Assembly (NCBI GenBank): GCA_037577475.1
Contig: CM075193.1
Location: forward strand, 8,518,617-8,582,616
DNA length: 64,000 bases
Direction of reading: 5' to 3'
Origin: Chaunax sp. Z400
Lineage: Eukaryota > Chordata > Actinopteri > Lophiiformes > Chaunacidae
Shown: positions 1 to 13,215 of the stretch, piece by piece
Numbering within the stretch: position 1 is the first letter of the stretch
How the letters are laid out: each line of letters begins with the position of its first letter
Made by a program: the position numbers and the translations under genes
Notes under the pieces: generated by a model
Told to the model about the DNA's origin: nothing
Database searches by the model: none
The model's input: only the letters and a program-made list of their open reading frames with translations

Positions 1-2976
1 AATTGCTTCCTGCCCCACAGTCACTGAAATAAAATGTCCAAGGTAATGAGGCTTGCCTAGTGTGCTAGGTGGGCTTCCATAGTGTGCTAATTTGAAGGTA
101 CCATAATTCAGGCTAAGACAGATGCATTTTCCTATTATTTCATCCAGTAGGTAAAAATATGACAATCTTTATGAGGTCTGAATTGCTCCGTTTTGTTTAT
201 TATTTCATTCCGCCTTCTGTTTCTCAGTTCTATCCTCACTCCCTGTTTCATACACTCCATCTCATTACTTTCACTCCCTCCACAGAAGGACTGGCTGTCT
301 CACCTCCTTAGGACTGTGGTTTACATCCAAACTAATAGCAGTCAGAGGGCCTGGTGTTCAGATTATAAAGACCCATTCCCTGGGGATAAAACCAGCGAAG
401 TCCCAATATGAGATAGAGACTCAACCCTGTACCCTCCTATATACTAATCAAGTAGACAAATAAAGTTTTGATTAAGAAATGCTCCTCAGTGGGGTTACAG
501 GGCTTAAGAGAGGGTGACAGAATGGGGGAGGGGGATATGAGAGGAACCAGAGGCAACACTTGAGCTTCACCTATGGAATGAAGCACAATAAAGGGATATT
601 CATTAAATATCTGGGAGCCTACAGGCTATTGAACATCACAGACAACATCGGTCATTCATAATGGAAAAAACCCCATTACAACTTGGTCATTACAAAAATA
701 TATTGAATAATCAATTCAATTACTTTGCATTTTATCACCTCTCCCAAAGAGCAGAATGCATCTTTTAGGGTGAGGCATCAAGATTAATTGCTGTGGAAAT
801 TAATTTGGAGAGTAATTTTCATCATTAAAAAAAATACATTTTGCTTTATCAGCATGAGTCAGAGCAGCGATGTTTGTTGTGTGGATGTCCTTTCTGTGCT
901 GCCTCTAATCCACAGAATCAAATCTGTTATAGGCGTCCTATTAATTTCGGTGTTTTGAAATGCCTGGATGAAAAATTCCTCTCAGTCAGTCATGTGCAGT
1001 TAATGAAGAGTGCAACAACAACAAAAAAAACACTAACTAAAAACAATTTCTTATTATTATTTAACAAGTAGTAAAACCAAGAAACAACTGGCTGTTTAAA
1101 GTCAACACTTTACAACAAATGAAGGAAAAATGAGATAATTTGCATTGCTTCACATGACATGTCTTTATAGTTAGATAATGCTGACAATGTCCAGGCACAA
1201 TATAGTGAAAGAAACAAAGATATACTATACATATTCGCCTTCATAGGGGTTAGCATGGTAACCATCTTATCAAGGCATAATGGTGCATTTTGCCAACCTC
1301 TCTGCAATTTAATGCAGAGAGGTTTTGCTCTTTTGTGCACTAAGATTATAGTGCCTGTGCAATTATCTGCAACTGGAAAGATGTATCTCTTTCTAACGAT
1401 TTAAGTACTGACTACTGCTATGAACTGCAACCGAAAAAGATACTTTTCTAATCGCTATATTGTTTTCTTTTTCAGGAAATACAGTCCTGAGAGTCTTATC
1501 CTGAGATGAGAACATGCATGTCAAGATTCTGCTCTGTTATGGATCTGTCTCTGTATCCAAAGTGAGAATAACGTCCTCTTGCATCATCACACGTCTAAGG
1601 ATTTCTTCATATTTCCAATCTGCTAGCTATTAGAAAGTATCCCAAGTGAACACGAAGGTGATAATACAAAGCAAATCAAATGGTGTATGCTTGAAAATGC
1701 ATTCACACCTTACTGCCTGTCTGCCTGTCTGTCTGTATCTCTCCGGCATATGTGCAGTGCACACACACACTTACCCACACCACCACAGTTACTCAAATGA
1801 GTATTGTGTAGTCAGATACCACTGCTGTGTGTCACACAGTTTATGGGCCTGCTAGCTTTTAAGTGTCCTTTTAAGATGTTCTGCTGAGCCATTAGTAGCA
1901 CTTCACCATAAAACTACATCATTTATGGAGCTGAATCGCTGAGTTGTGCCTGTGCCCTCAAAGACAAGGGTTACTAATAGGACTAAAAGTAGGGCTGTCC
2001 TTTCTGGAGTGAGTTTGTGCCTGTGCACGGACACTTGTTAATGGATTTATGTTTGTATTGTATGTGCTGTGTATCTATGCCTATTAGTGCGCAAGTGTGT
2101 AACACATAAAGTGAGATGTATTTTACTCATATATACAATATAAGGGTATAGGAAGTGAACAAATGGCCTGGTCAGCCTTTGCCTGAGGTAACTATGGACC
2201 TCCATATGTAGCATGCCCATCTCCTGGCCCTCAGTCCCCACATTATCTCCACCAGAGGCCCCTGAGGTCCTACTGACCCACCTCCATCCTCCGTCCCTCC
2301 ATCTCCGTCCACAGCCACACTCCATGTAGCACACTGCCGCCTGAGGCAACAGCTGACTTTCTCTGCAGTTTGCCATGATATAGCACACAGTGCAGACAAG
2401 CCCTCTCCTCTGTCCCCTCTGAATGGGGGTGTGCTAAGGTTGACTGATTTAACAGCTGCTGGGTAACACACAGAAAGTCATTTGTTAAAATCTAATTGAT
2501 CGCTCCATTTCCACCTCGACACATGGTGGAAGTTCAATCCACTGCATGAGCGTGGCTGAACAACAGATGCTGTCTGTCCTATGTGCAGAGGGAAGTAGTA
2601 TGAGATGAGATGTGTATACTTTGTAATCCTGTGTGGCTTCATAACAGCCAGAGCCCATAAATATAAACTTGTTTTTATAAATGCAATAATATAGCTGATG
2701 CTGAACAGCTTGCAACAAAAGGCTAGTGTATCCCGGTGAGCTTTGTAGATCATGTTAAAAATAATAAAAACTAGAAGAGTGCACTTAATAAAGTACAGAT
2801 CCAGTCAGGTGTGTCTGGGGGCATGTGGGTGGGAAACAGGGAGTGATGGGCAGACTGTGTGTCCAGCATGTATGACTGAGAGTTGGGAAATGAAGGGTAG
2901 ACAATATTCAGGTTCAATAACACCAGCGATGCAAAATGTTCATTTCAAAGTGAAAATGCCAGCCAAAGAATTCACC
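1..2976. other. Unique AT-rich non-coding stretch
   Basis: No gene, RNA gene or recognisable transposon is visible. Open frames reach about 113 codons on the minus strand around 2.05-2.47 kb, over a locally GC-rich patch (2220-2340). They show no domain, no signal peptide and no supporting splice structure. A short CTGY-type simple repeat lies at 1713-1736 and a short CA run at about 1760-1770. The rest looks like ordinary intergenic or intronic sequence. Confidence 0.6.
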
Positions 2977-3169
2977 AGTGCTGTGTCCCAAATCGCACAC
3001 TTCAATACTCAAAGTGGCCAGTTTGAGTGTTGTGCGTTCACACTACTAAGTGTGCCAAAATGCAGTATACTTTAAGTACCTGGATGGCATACTCAAAACT
3101 ACCCATGAAGTGAGTGTGGAACAATGGACACTTCTCATCCTCAGTGACGTGATGATTTGAGACAACACT
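2977..3169 (+). mobile_element. Small inverted-repeat element (MITE-like), copy 1
   Basis: The block opens with AGTGCTGTGTCCCAAATCGC and closes with the imperfect reverse complement of that end, seen at 3149-3169 as TGATTTGAGACAACACT. This gives terminal inverted repeats of about 20 bp around a 193-bp body. A second copy lies in the opposite orientation at 51430-51617 and shares long stretches, such as CCAAAATGCAGTATACT and GGACACTTCTCA. No coding capacity is visible, so it fits a non-autonomous DNA transposon. I recognise the motif set as dispersed in fish genomes but cannot name the superfamily. No clear target duplication is seen, and related sequence may run on to about 3300. Confidence 0.6.
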
Positions 3170-3714
3170 ACACTGTTGAAATTCACGCACTACGCAAGTG
3201 GAAGCAAGATCCCAAAGTAAAGCAGTTGTTGATGACTTGTGGCTTATACCGGCCAGTGAAGAGGAGTGACGGGTCAACAGTCAATGGCGGTATATAACAG
3301 GGCAGTCAATAACAAAACAAAGAATCAAGGACATTTGTTTGTCCTTACGGTTCAAAACTGTGATAACATGATAATATGTTCAATGTCTACACACATTATA
3401 AACATTGCCCGTTAGAACATGTCGGGTCAGAGCATGGTTCTATAGTCTGAGCTCCTTTCATCCATGTCTTTTTCTAGAGTCCAGACATTATCCATGCTGG
3501 GCTAGCATTTCATATCTCCTTCCTCACATCTCGGCGCTGATAAGTCAAAAGAAACTGTGGGTAATAATCATTCCAAAGACTCTGCTGCTCTAAATCCAAA
3601 ATGTGCACCTCATTCTCTAATGGTGATGAGTTTATTCTATTCTATTAAATTAAAATTTATTTGAATATATAGATATTTAAAAAAAGAAAAAAAAAAGAAA
3701 GAGAAGTTTGAATT
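3170..3714. other. Non-coding stretch after inverted-repeat element
   Basis: This holds mixed sequence with no gene. The first 130 bases (to about 3300) contain TATATAACAGGG and could be an outer part of the preceding repeat, which cannot be settled from two copies. An A-rich purine tract lies at 3678-3705. Confidence 0.45.
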
Positions 3715-3896
3715 GGGCACAGGCCCCATATAAAGAGGCTGCATATAAAAAGGCTGCAGTCCTGTGGCTGTGTGTTCGATTCCCACTAATGGCCTTTTGC
3801 TGCATGTCTCCCCCCCTCACTAACTCTCCCCATTTCCTGTCTAGGATCTTCATCTTTCCTATGCAATTAAAGGAAAAAAATAACTTTAAAAAATGG
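3715..3896 (+). mobile_element. Degenerate tRNA-like SINE-type repeat
   Basis: The sequence runs from GGGCACAGGCCCCATATAAAG to an A-rich end. It contains GTGTTCGATTCCCAC (about 3772-3786), close to the RNA polymerase III B box. This is followed by TTTTGCTGCATGTCTCCCCC and CCATTTCCTGTCT, a series I know from many percomorph genomes in front of an AATAAAGG-like tail. An imperfect AATTAAAGGAAAAAAATA tail is present. The A-box region is decayed by an internal duplication of AGGCTGCATATAAA-like sequence. No target duplication was found. The family label is from memory; the B box and tail are directly visible. Confidence 0.5.
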
Positions 3897-6800
3897 AGAT
3901 TGAAGGACCAACTGGCTGCTGTTTCAATAACAGTAATAAAAAAGTAATAGTAATATGTTTTTTTTTTCAAAAATTGTGAATCACCTCAACCACAAGAGGT
4001 CCTTGAGAATACAGTCATAAATATGGACAAAGAAATCAGGCGGATGTGTTTAGAATATGAGATTAGCTGTGGATGGATAGAAACGTGGAGACATGGACAC
4101 ACACCTGCCAGACATAAACAGTATAAACAGCTGCACTTACCTCTCACTGTGCTATTTCTTGTAACACTACTTAATTGTATCTTGTTCCATGAGGCATTGG
4201 AAGGACGTTTCCTTCAGGGACTGACAAAGTGCCCTTGGTAGAGACCTTTTGTCCTTGTTTCATTTTCACCTGCTTGCTTTGACCAGACTCTTTTATCTCA
4301 AGGCATTACCTGGAGATGCAACCTGAATTCTCACACGCCTACAACAAACACATATACAAACAGCTAAATTTGCCCTCACTGCCCGCTGGACCCTTGGGGA
4401 GCCAGTGGGGTGCTATGTTGGGTATCCAAAGGCTGACTGACCAGGGCGGTGATCTGTGTTCCTCAGAGTCAGGTAAAATGCAATCATTTCACATCAAAGC
4501 AATCAGCCACCTGCCGCAGGCACAATTCTCACCCGCGGAGTGGTGAGACGAAGAACCATCGACACACATGATTGCACCTCCACCCGCCCACATCTCTCAC
4601 CTTTCTCAAGCCTGCCACTGTGACCTCAGTCAACATATAACGCCATACATCTACATATCATCAGTGGTGGTTTGCACATGCTGAGTACCTGTGAATCACA
4701 CCCACCCAGGAGGAGGCTTTTCTCGCTGTACATTAGTGGCAGAGAGCAAGGAGCTAATTATAAAACCACTCTGGGTTCCTGGTTGTTCCAAGACATTGCT
4801 GCTGTGCTTCTCCATGCAGAGTGGGGAAAATGAGCCTGTCAGCCCAGTCCCAAGTTACTGTGATGAGCGCAAATGAGGTAGGGCCCCTGGAAGCCTCTTG
4901 GGGAGCTCCATGAGGGGAGGTGGCGCTGGAGGGTGTGTGAATACACACACACATAAGGAGCATATAGACTGATGGGTCTGATTTGCAAGCTGTCAGGCGA
5001 AGTGGGTCAACATGTGGCAAACAAGAGGGAATTTCAGATCCTCATACCACACAACAGTGTATTTGACCAACAGGTCCGTCTCATACAGAGGCTGGGATCA
5101 GACACCCAAATACCCAGAGAACACAAGCTGAATAACATCCCTGCTGAATGCTTCCATTGTGTTGTTAAAAGAAGAAACTGTGTGACGCATCTGATTATTA
5201 AACAAAATGCAGCACTTAGCCTGAATTCCTGTGTGAACAGTAATGATGGTCAGGTGCAGCTTGTCATTATGGAAACTCACAGGGAGTCACCTCGCCTGTC
5301 TTAAGGAGACAAAGTGACGACAGGAGACAGCAACACACCTCTGATGATGACCTGTATCCTGGCACCACAGCCTTTCCTGTCATTAACTCACGTCAGTGTC
5401 TAAGCTCATTTCACACAGAGTGGCTGAACGCCTGCATGATCACAGTCTCACATGTGTGCCGACCAGCACTGCTTTAGTATATACTTTCCATACTTCCCTT
5501 TTGCCCATCTCTCTTCATCTGCATTCCTCCATCTCCTCCCTATGGTGAGGTATTATTAGCAGCTGTATTTATTTTGGTGATTGACACCCAAGGTGGTAAC
5601 ATCCCTTCATTTGCATTTTATGCATACTCTCCATACCTGCCACTAATGTTGGTGATTCCCAGCCTGCTGCTACTGAATTAGTATGCTCCAGCCTGGGAGT
5701 CAGGGCTGCTAATCAGAGGCTGTGGTGAGAGCTAGGACGGCTTCAAATTACATCCTTCACAGTCAACAGGAGATGCACATGAAAGTGTGACATCCCACTG
5801 TTTTCCTCCGAGCTGAGGAAGTCTGCAGATCGACAGTGACAGCACCCCGCTTACCACTGAGACGCTGACTAGAGCATCTCAAATTAAAAGCATCCTATGA
5901 TTTTTCTCCATTACAATAAATGCCTCAGGGCTTGACAGAGCTGTGATGGGTATGTTTTTGTGAGGCTGTTTAGTGCATGTACTCATTTGTGTGAGCCGCA
6001 TATGTGCTTGTCTCTGTGAGTGCAAGCGTGCATGTGTCTCTGTTGCCTGCATTTTCATGTGCAGTGTTTAGTTTCATGTGGTCTTCACCTCCTGTCAGTG
6101 GTGGTGGTTACCTCATAATCACAAGTGAAAAGCCATAACGCTCCTCTCTGGAAACCAAAGATGCCACATTGGATTTCAACAGGAAATCTGAAGAGGTACC
6201 TCTCTCTTCACTGCTGAGGTAGATGTCGGGAAGCCAGAGACAGTTTTCCAGGAAAAATATGTTTCTGCTAATACAGTTTGTCCCCGTGACTTCTGCACAA
6301 ATATTTCCCGGTTCCAGAACACCTGGAGTGCTTCAGTTCTTTTTGAAAGGCATGAATTTGCTCTTGTTGCCATTACAGATTCATAACCACCTCAGACTTG
6401 GATCAAAAGGGAATCATACAGCAGCTAGCTGCAACAAGAGACAAAAAGAGACACTATCATCTGTGGTAGAGGGTTTTTTAATGGAGGACAATTAGCAAAA
6501 GTCAAGCAAGTCAATGAAATGGATAGAAAATGTTTGGAAATGTTTGCACAGAGGACATGAGGCTGTCTGGTGAGGGCATCACTTCAAAATGACTCATCAT
6601 CTGGTTACACTTTTCCTCATTTCATGAACATAGTCTATCATAATGTTGTGTCATAACTACTCAGGCTGAGGCTAATGCATCCTGAATGCCGGGTTATTTA
6701 CATCTATCAACACAGCACAGCCCGTTATATTCAAATGTCTTTAAATGTCTTTGACTCACTGTTCAGCCTTCACCCCGCCTCTCCATTCTGCAGATTCAAC

Positions 6801-9481
6801 TGATTTTGCTAATGCCTGCAGGACCTAATCAATATGCATGACTTAAGGTGTCAGTTATCAACAAATGAGTGTTTTTTTTTCAGGAAACATCATCCCTCTC
6901 CGGCTCCTGATTTGTACCTAAATAATGTCGTCTATGGATCGGTGGTGAATGTGTGTGGCGGGTAATCAACAGACATTCACGGTTGCTGTCATACTAATGG
7001 AGAAATCCATCCCAGAAGCACAGGGGGTAAGATGCACATTCGTGACCTTAGCATGCTACATGGGGACCGCTGTGATAAACACTGTTGACAAATGGAGAGG
7101 GTATGACCTTGATGGAGACCCTTATCTCTTCGACCCTCTTGTCCTCTGCTCATTTTACTAGTCTGTCTTTTATTCTATTGCTCAAACATGTCACCTTTCT
7201 CTGTAGAAGCCAGTGGAAAACTATCCTTTTCTCTCCTCACACCATTTGTGTCAGATATGAACACACTTAATACACATTTCAAACCTGAACACGCCACATT
7301 TTAAATGCAACATAAGCATATCTTTTTCATTTTATTTGGCCAGTATTCACCCTCAGTTTAATACAATTTGAAGAAATGTGATTATAAGCAGAGGTGAATG
7401 GAAGCAGCAATAGAAATTGCTGCTCACACATCGTTGCTTTTTACCAGTGCAGACCGTGGACAGATTTAATCCCTGCTTATCTGTGTCAACGGGAAAACAG
7501 TGCGATACCACAGTCAGTGGGGGATCTTTGATGTGCTGGGCCGGACCAGGCAGCACAAACTTCCATACATGACCATTACATATTGTTGGATTGCAAAGGG
7601 GATTCCTCAAACAGCTACTTAGTGCACTTGTGGATGATTTAACATCACATTATGATATTTACAGAGATCTTGAGGTTCCAAGTCTTCATAACTTAACCAG
7701 CATGAAATCCTCTGAAACTTTGGACTAATTTTCAACAATATGAGAGGAAGAAAAAGTCTATTTTAGAGGAGGCAGACAGGCCTACATTTCCTGAGCTGAC
7801 AGAGCCTCAGTAGACCACAGAGAGCACAGCCACAGGACATGAGTAAGGGCCATGGCTCCCACAGCTACAATATGAAAAAATACATATCAGGTTCACACTC
7901 CCTCGTCGAGGGATTACTGAATTTACTTTGTCTACTACTAGTTTGAGGGGAAGAGGGGACTCCAGAGAACTAAACAGCAACAGTCATCCTGAAATAACTT
8001 TACTGAACCAAAGAAATTGGTAACAGTCCTGGTTTCCTATTATTTCCTCGCTCATAGTACTTAAAGAGACATGGCAAAAAAGGCAGAGATTTAAAAATTT
8101 CCTCCATAACACAATAGATAAAACAAAAAAAAAACCCTCACTGATGTAATATTGCCGGAGGTTAATTGACAGCGTTGTAAGTATTAAATCACACAGAAAC
8201 CTCGTCACATACATGGGATTTATTTAGTTGACTGAGGCTTCACAATGCTGCAGGGTTCCCAAAAGCTGCAATAAATGAACTAAATTAATTTCATTTCTTA
8301 ATTAGCTCCATTTTTCTCCCTACGCCGAGACCGTAAAATGTAAATGTCAAAAATTAAAGCACTCATATTAATCTGATGCTGTGCTGCCTCATACACTGAA
8401 ATGTTTTGTTTAAATGTGCTTTCATTGTGATAAATTAATTTTTACATTTAACATCCACTGACAGTAATCAGGAATATTCTGTATTCTTTTAACAACAACA
8501 ACAAAAACCCTCTTTCACACATGCATAAATGTTTGGTGACTGTTGTGAAGTAGTTGACAAGAAACTGTGCTGCAGACTGAGTTTGCATTCCCCACTAAAT
8601 CAAATCTTAAATAATAGTGGTTGAAGGTTGCCTCCTCTTCTTCAATTCCATGTTTAGTGTGATTTTTCAAATTTTGAAGTTTCTTGTTAACCAAAATTGA
8701 TTGTCATACCTGATGTACTTTACTTTGTATAAAAATACAGGTTTGAAGGCCATGCTTCAGATTGTGATCATTAGTTGAAACACCAGACAAGAATTCCAAG
8801 CTACCTCTTGAGCTTCGGCCACTTACAGCATTTCGTAGGATAAACCTTTAAATCTGCAGAACTTGAGACAGCTTGTTGTGAATTTGACAGCATGTAGTAT
8901 AACAGAGGTGTCTGCTCCTGTGGCCCTTGTTAGATGAAGAATGGTCCTCTATACATAGAGTGCTTTGCCATATTTTTGTCTGCAGAAGTGGCAGTGACCT
9001 TTAATGGCTGGCAGGCATGAGAAGAGCACAGGACTTATAAGAAATGGCAGATCTGCAGCAGACCTTTAAAAACCTTCATATTACATTAAGACCCTTTGAT
9101 CATTTGGATCACCCATCGCTGTCTGGGTCCTTGACCAGCAAGGTGCTAATAAAAAGAAAATTACACACATCATAAAAATGAGACACATTTTTCTCTTGAA
9201 AAAGTTTTTATAATCTATATTGTATTAGTCTGAAACTATCAGAAACTCATCGTGAGATACAAAATCACCAAGATAGACAATGTTCGTAAGCAATATTTCA
9301 ATCAGGAGAGACAAGTGAATGAAGTAAAAATTATTTTTATTGCAGCAGATGATATGTGATAATCAGTCTGACAGAAAATCTTTAGCGCTTAGACTCTTCG
9401 GGGAGACTGTGATCGAAGCACATCTGTCCTGAGCAGCAGCAGGACAACCCCACCACCCATTGGAGTCCAGACACTGGTGGA
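3897..9481. other. Unique non-coding stretch, 5.6 kb
   Basis: No recognisable gene or dispersed repeat is visible. Open frames stay near or below 110 codons and lack family features. Some parts (5540-5760, 9000-9160) are free of low-complexity sequence and carry homeodomain- and HMG-like words, so they might be conserved regulatory elements; that is inference. Short simple tracts include ACAACAACAACA near 8490 and a few A runs. Confidence 0.55.
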
Positions 9482-9504
9482 GGTGGTGGTGGTGGTGGTG
9501 GTGG
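9482..9504. repeat. (GGT)n trinucleotide microsatellite
   Basis: This is a perfect GGT array of seven units plus two bases. An interrupted GGTGG lies immediately upstream. Read on the minus strand it would encode a histidine run inside a 67-codon open frame, but nothing else in that frame suggests a real protein. Confidence 0.9.
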
Positions 9505-10369
9505 CTGATGACTCTGCTGAGACTGATGAGTTGGTGAATCTGTGAAGACTGGGCATGAAAGAGCATTAATGAACTAGTGATGCAGAGAGAACAGTATTAA
9601 AAATTACAACAGCAAGATGACAGGCTAACAACGAAGGTGTGTCACTGTGTTATTGGATAAATGTGACCAGCTGATTAGAACAGCTGATATCTTTATTGAC
9701 AGCCCCATACAATGACAGCAGGAAATTAAGACTGAGTGTGCGTGAGAGGTGTGAATGACAGGATAGTATGAGAAATAAACCTATAAACTACTCTAAGTAA
9801 ATGCACTGTTCTCAGGATTAGATCTGATATGTTTTTTGAGTATTTTTGTTCTTATGGGTTAGTTGAAGCTGTGGCAGTCGACAGATGATCACACTATAAA
9901 AAACAATAGTATGAACAGCCCTGTCAGAGTGGCAGAGAATATAATAGACTATTATGTAAAAAAAAAAAGGTATTAAAGGTTATTCTCCTTGTCAACCACT
10001 CAACTTTCATGTAACTGAATCAAATAATATGAAATCTGTCCAGTCTCCTTTTATTAGAGGACAATATGTCAACCTTGACTGTCAGCTCTCGTTGGCTACT
10101 GAAGATTTTATTCAATTGAATTTTCTCCCTATTGTATATAAAATATAATAAACTGAGCTTTAAAGGAGAAGAGGAGATACCTTCTAAACTTTTAATCACT
10201 TTTACTGTATTTGGATTAATGTGAAACAAGCTGTGAACACGACACTGAAAAAGTATTATCATCAGTTTAGTCCTGTAAATTCTGAACATGCTGGCATACA
10301 GTTGCTTATTTGCACATCCAATAGTTTCAGAATAATATTCAGTCTGCTTTTAGCTTTAGTTTGGGCTCC
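9505..10369. other. Unique AT-rich non-coding stretch
   Basis: No gene or known repeat is seen. It contains an A9 run near 9959. The open frames here are short (89 codons or fewer) and low in complexity. Confidence 0.55.
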
Positions 10370-10750
10370 AACAACTCTTGAGGGAAATATCTGGCTCCTT
10401 ACATGCTAAATGCTCGACTATGTTCGCCTGCCAGATGCTAACCCTCTGTTGTTTGCACTGGACAGAAAATGCACAGAGGGTTTTTAAAGCTTTTTGACCA
10501 AAGATAGCTGCCTTCTGCAGCCAGAAGTGTGAGAGTGAACCAAAACAGAAAGGTTGCAGCATGAAAAACCAAAATAATGAGCTGATACAAGCTATGATGC
10601 TCTGTGGAACTGAGGGGAACTACAGCATAGATGATAGTTCTCTATGTGGGTTCAACAAACAACTCCTGTCACATTGCTTATAAAAAGTGTTTTCAGAGGT
10701 GTTATGGTGTGAGTCTGACACTAATTAGAAGAATCCCTGGAGATGGTAGC
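10370..10750 (+). repeat. Unclassified dispersed repeat (teleost type)
   Basis: The series AAATATCTGGCTCC, CTAAATGCTC, GTTGTTTGCACTGGACAG, AAATGCACAGAGGG, CTGCCTTCTGCAGCCAG, GATGCTCTGTGGAACTGAGG and GAATCCCTGGAGATGG matches, from memory, a repeat found many times in percomorph assemblies. No coding capacity or clear termini are seen. I cannot assign a class, and only one copy lies in this window, so the claim rests on recognition. Confidence 0.4.
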
Positions 10751-12914
10751 GGCTGTTCTTGGACCAGGTGCTCTATCCTCCGTCTCATCTCAACCTACCA
10801 CTGCTGCCAAAGCTATCGCAACCAGCACAGCCTCGAATTAGAGTCAGTCAGGTGTTCATAAGTATAGCCTTAAGGGACACAAAATAGCTCTGGGAGACCC
10901 CTTTGATACAGCCCCTCCACTCTCTTCTCCACCTGTCTTTAATATACAAATCACTGCTGTCCCATATGGACAAGGTAATTGACTCTGTGATTTAAAGGCA
11001 ACTGGACCACCTCCATTCTCTGCATGCGTCTTGGAGATAAAACATAAAAGATTGTTCTGTTAATCTGTTCATAAACCCCTTCCCTCTCTCTGTAGAAATG
11101 CAGCGACCCGTCAGCAATTCTAGATGACCATAAGGTGAAAATCTTCCCATCTGCCATAATTACCATGTTACAAAGGGCTGTCTTAAATTACACCAGAAAT
11201 AATGGCTTTGTGCAATGGGAGTTAGAGCCAGCTACCTATTTGTATGTGAATGTGTGTGCATGTTTCTGTGGTCACAGATATGTACTGAGATGCAAGCTGG
11301 CTTTAAATTAAATGTGACAGATGCTTGTATTGATGTAGTGAGAAACAAAAGAGAGAGAGCACAGATATAGCATGTGGGGGATTGTTTGTATGTTTTATTA
11401 GAATAAAATTATAAAGTGAAAATGAAAAACAGTAAAGGACTTGAATTTCTCAGATTTTTGAAAATCTGATCATAGCATGTGACACATTGGGTATCATATA
11501 CAGATACTAAAGCACCCTTAAGCTAATAAGGCTAATCATGGGGGAGCAATGAGGTTTGCCACCGCTGATGTACGAATAGACATGTTTTGTTTTCCACATC
11601 CTGTCCATAACTATGCCTTTTGACTCCAAAAGAGTAACATCTTCCACTCATGTCTGTCTAATTTAAATAAAAATCGACTCTCGTACAGCTGCCAAATGCC
11701 CGTGATTACAAAGTGCCTTTCCATCTTTCGTCCTCCTTCAATAATTTATTTGCTTCCAGTTTAATTGCAGGCTTGGGAAATGCCCAGTACTTGTGACAAT
11801 TGGCTTGTTCTGACCTGGACCAAAATCACAGCCATTCAGAAGCAATGAATTTCAATCACCTTTCCTGTCTGCTCTCCAGATTGGCTCTGCGTCAAACTGT
11901 CATTAGGCTCACCCAAACATTTCACAAAATGTGGGTGCAGACGTCATTCATGTGGACCTGATTAATCATGTAATACAAGATAAAATAGAGTTCAGATAGA
12001 CAGACATGACATTTTTGTGCAGACACACAGTTGAAAAGGAGAGAGAGTTCTTCCACTGAGAGCATTTTGGGACACGGATCTATCACTTTTCCCCTTTTTT
12101 CTTTTTCTCTCTTTTCCAGGTACTCATCATATCGGCTATTGGGATGTGCGAGGCTTTTAATATCCGAATACGCATACAAACCAGAAATGTATATATGAGC
12201 GTTATGGGTACTAAGGCTTGACAAAATGGCAAATATATGTTTAAAATAGTTTTTCCATATTGATCAATATTGATTTAAATGCATAATATATATTATTGAT
12301 ATATAATTTACATTTATTTAAAAAAAAATTTTTTTTTGAACTGCCAGTTTGATGATTTTCTTGCTGATTTCTTCATATTTTGCCATAAAATAATATATAA
12401 ACATTGAATCATAATATCTAGGTAAATGTAAATATTTCACTTTGTAATGACACTTCATTTACCGTAACAAAACTAAGCAAGCCTCATGACCAAATAATAA
12501 ATAATTATGTTGTTGCTGGGATGTGTGGATTAAGAGGAGCAGCAAGTTACCGGGGAAAGAATGGCTGAAGGCGTCACACGTCTGCAAGTTTGCATTCTTC
12601 TCATTCGAGAGGTGTCTGATAAAGTGATAATAATAATAATAATGTGTCCCTTTGATACACTCATGAATGATGAGCATGACTCAAGTGAAATATATCTTCA
12701 TGTCTGCTGTGCGCTCTTCTCTACCCTGCTGTCAACTATCTGTGTCTGAGGATAACCCCACATCCCTCAGAGAGCGCAGAGGCAGCACATTGTTGTGTTT
12801 ATTTCTGCTGTGTGATTGGCTGTCAATCATATCTATCCACATTGAGTTAATAAATTCCAAAGCTTATCATCAGATCCCCTGTAGTTATCGTTGTATTGCC
12901 CACCCTAGTAGGTA
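10751..12914. other. Unique AT-rich non-coding stretch with A9T9 palindrome
   Basis: No gene is visible. At 12320-12337 nine A are followed directly by nine T, a perfect 18-bp palindrome inside a very AT-rich segment (12240-12420) that also holds ATATATTATTGATATAT. A short ATA microsatellite lies at 12626-12643. The remainder is unremarkable. Confidence 0.55.
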
Positions 12915-12957
12915 CTATATGTGGGTATGTGTCTCCTATATGTGGGTATGTGTCTCC
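12915..12957. repeat. 21-bp tandem duplication
   Basis: Two adjacent identical 21-bp units, each reading CTATATGTGGGTATGTGTCTC, occupy 12915-12935 and 12936-12956. The perfect identity suggests a recent replication-slippage duplication. Confidence 0.9.
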
Positions 12958-13215
12958 ATGTATGTAATTAAATCTAAATGAGAATATATTTGTATTTTAT
13001 CAGGTGGTGTTTTCATTGTTTCTCGAAGCAAGATGTAGCATAATGCTGTAAAAAGAAAAAGAAAAACTTTTTAAAGCAACCTTACATAATCATTTATGAG
13101 ACATGATATGCTGTGAGATGTGCCATGTAGTGCATCGGAGTGATTTGAGCTATACAAGCTAACATCTACCAGTATGTGATCATGTAAACATGTTCACCAT
13201 GACAGTTTAGGGTGT

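Noticed and set aside
2047..2471. Overlapping minus-strand frames of 99-113 codons
   Set aside because: Two different frames are open over the same GC-rich patch, with no domain; this is typical of composition rather than coding.
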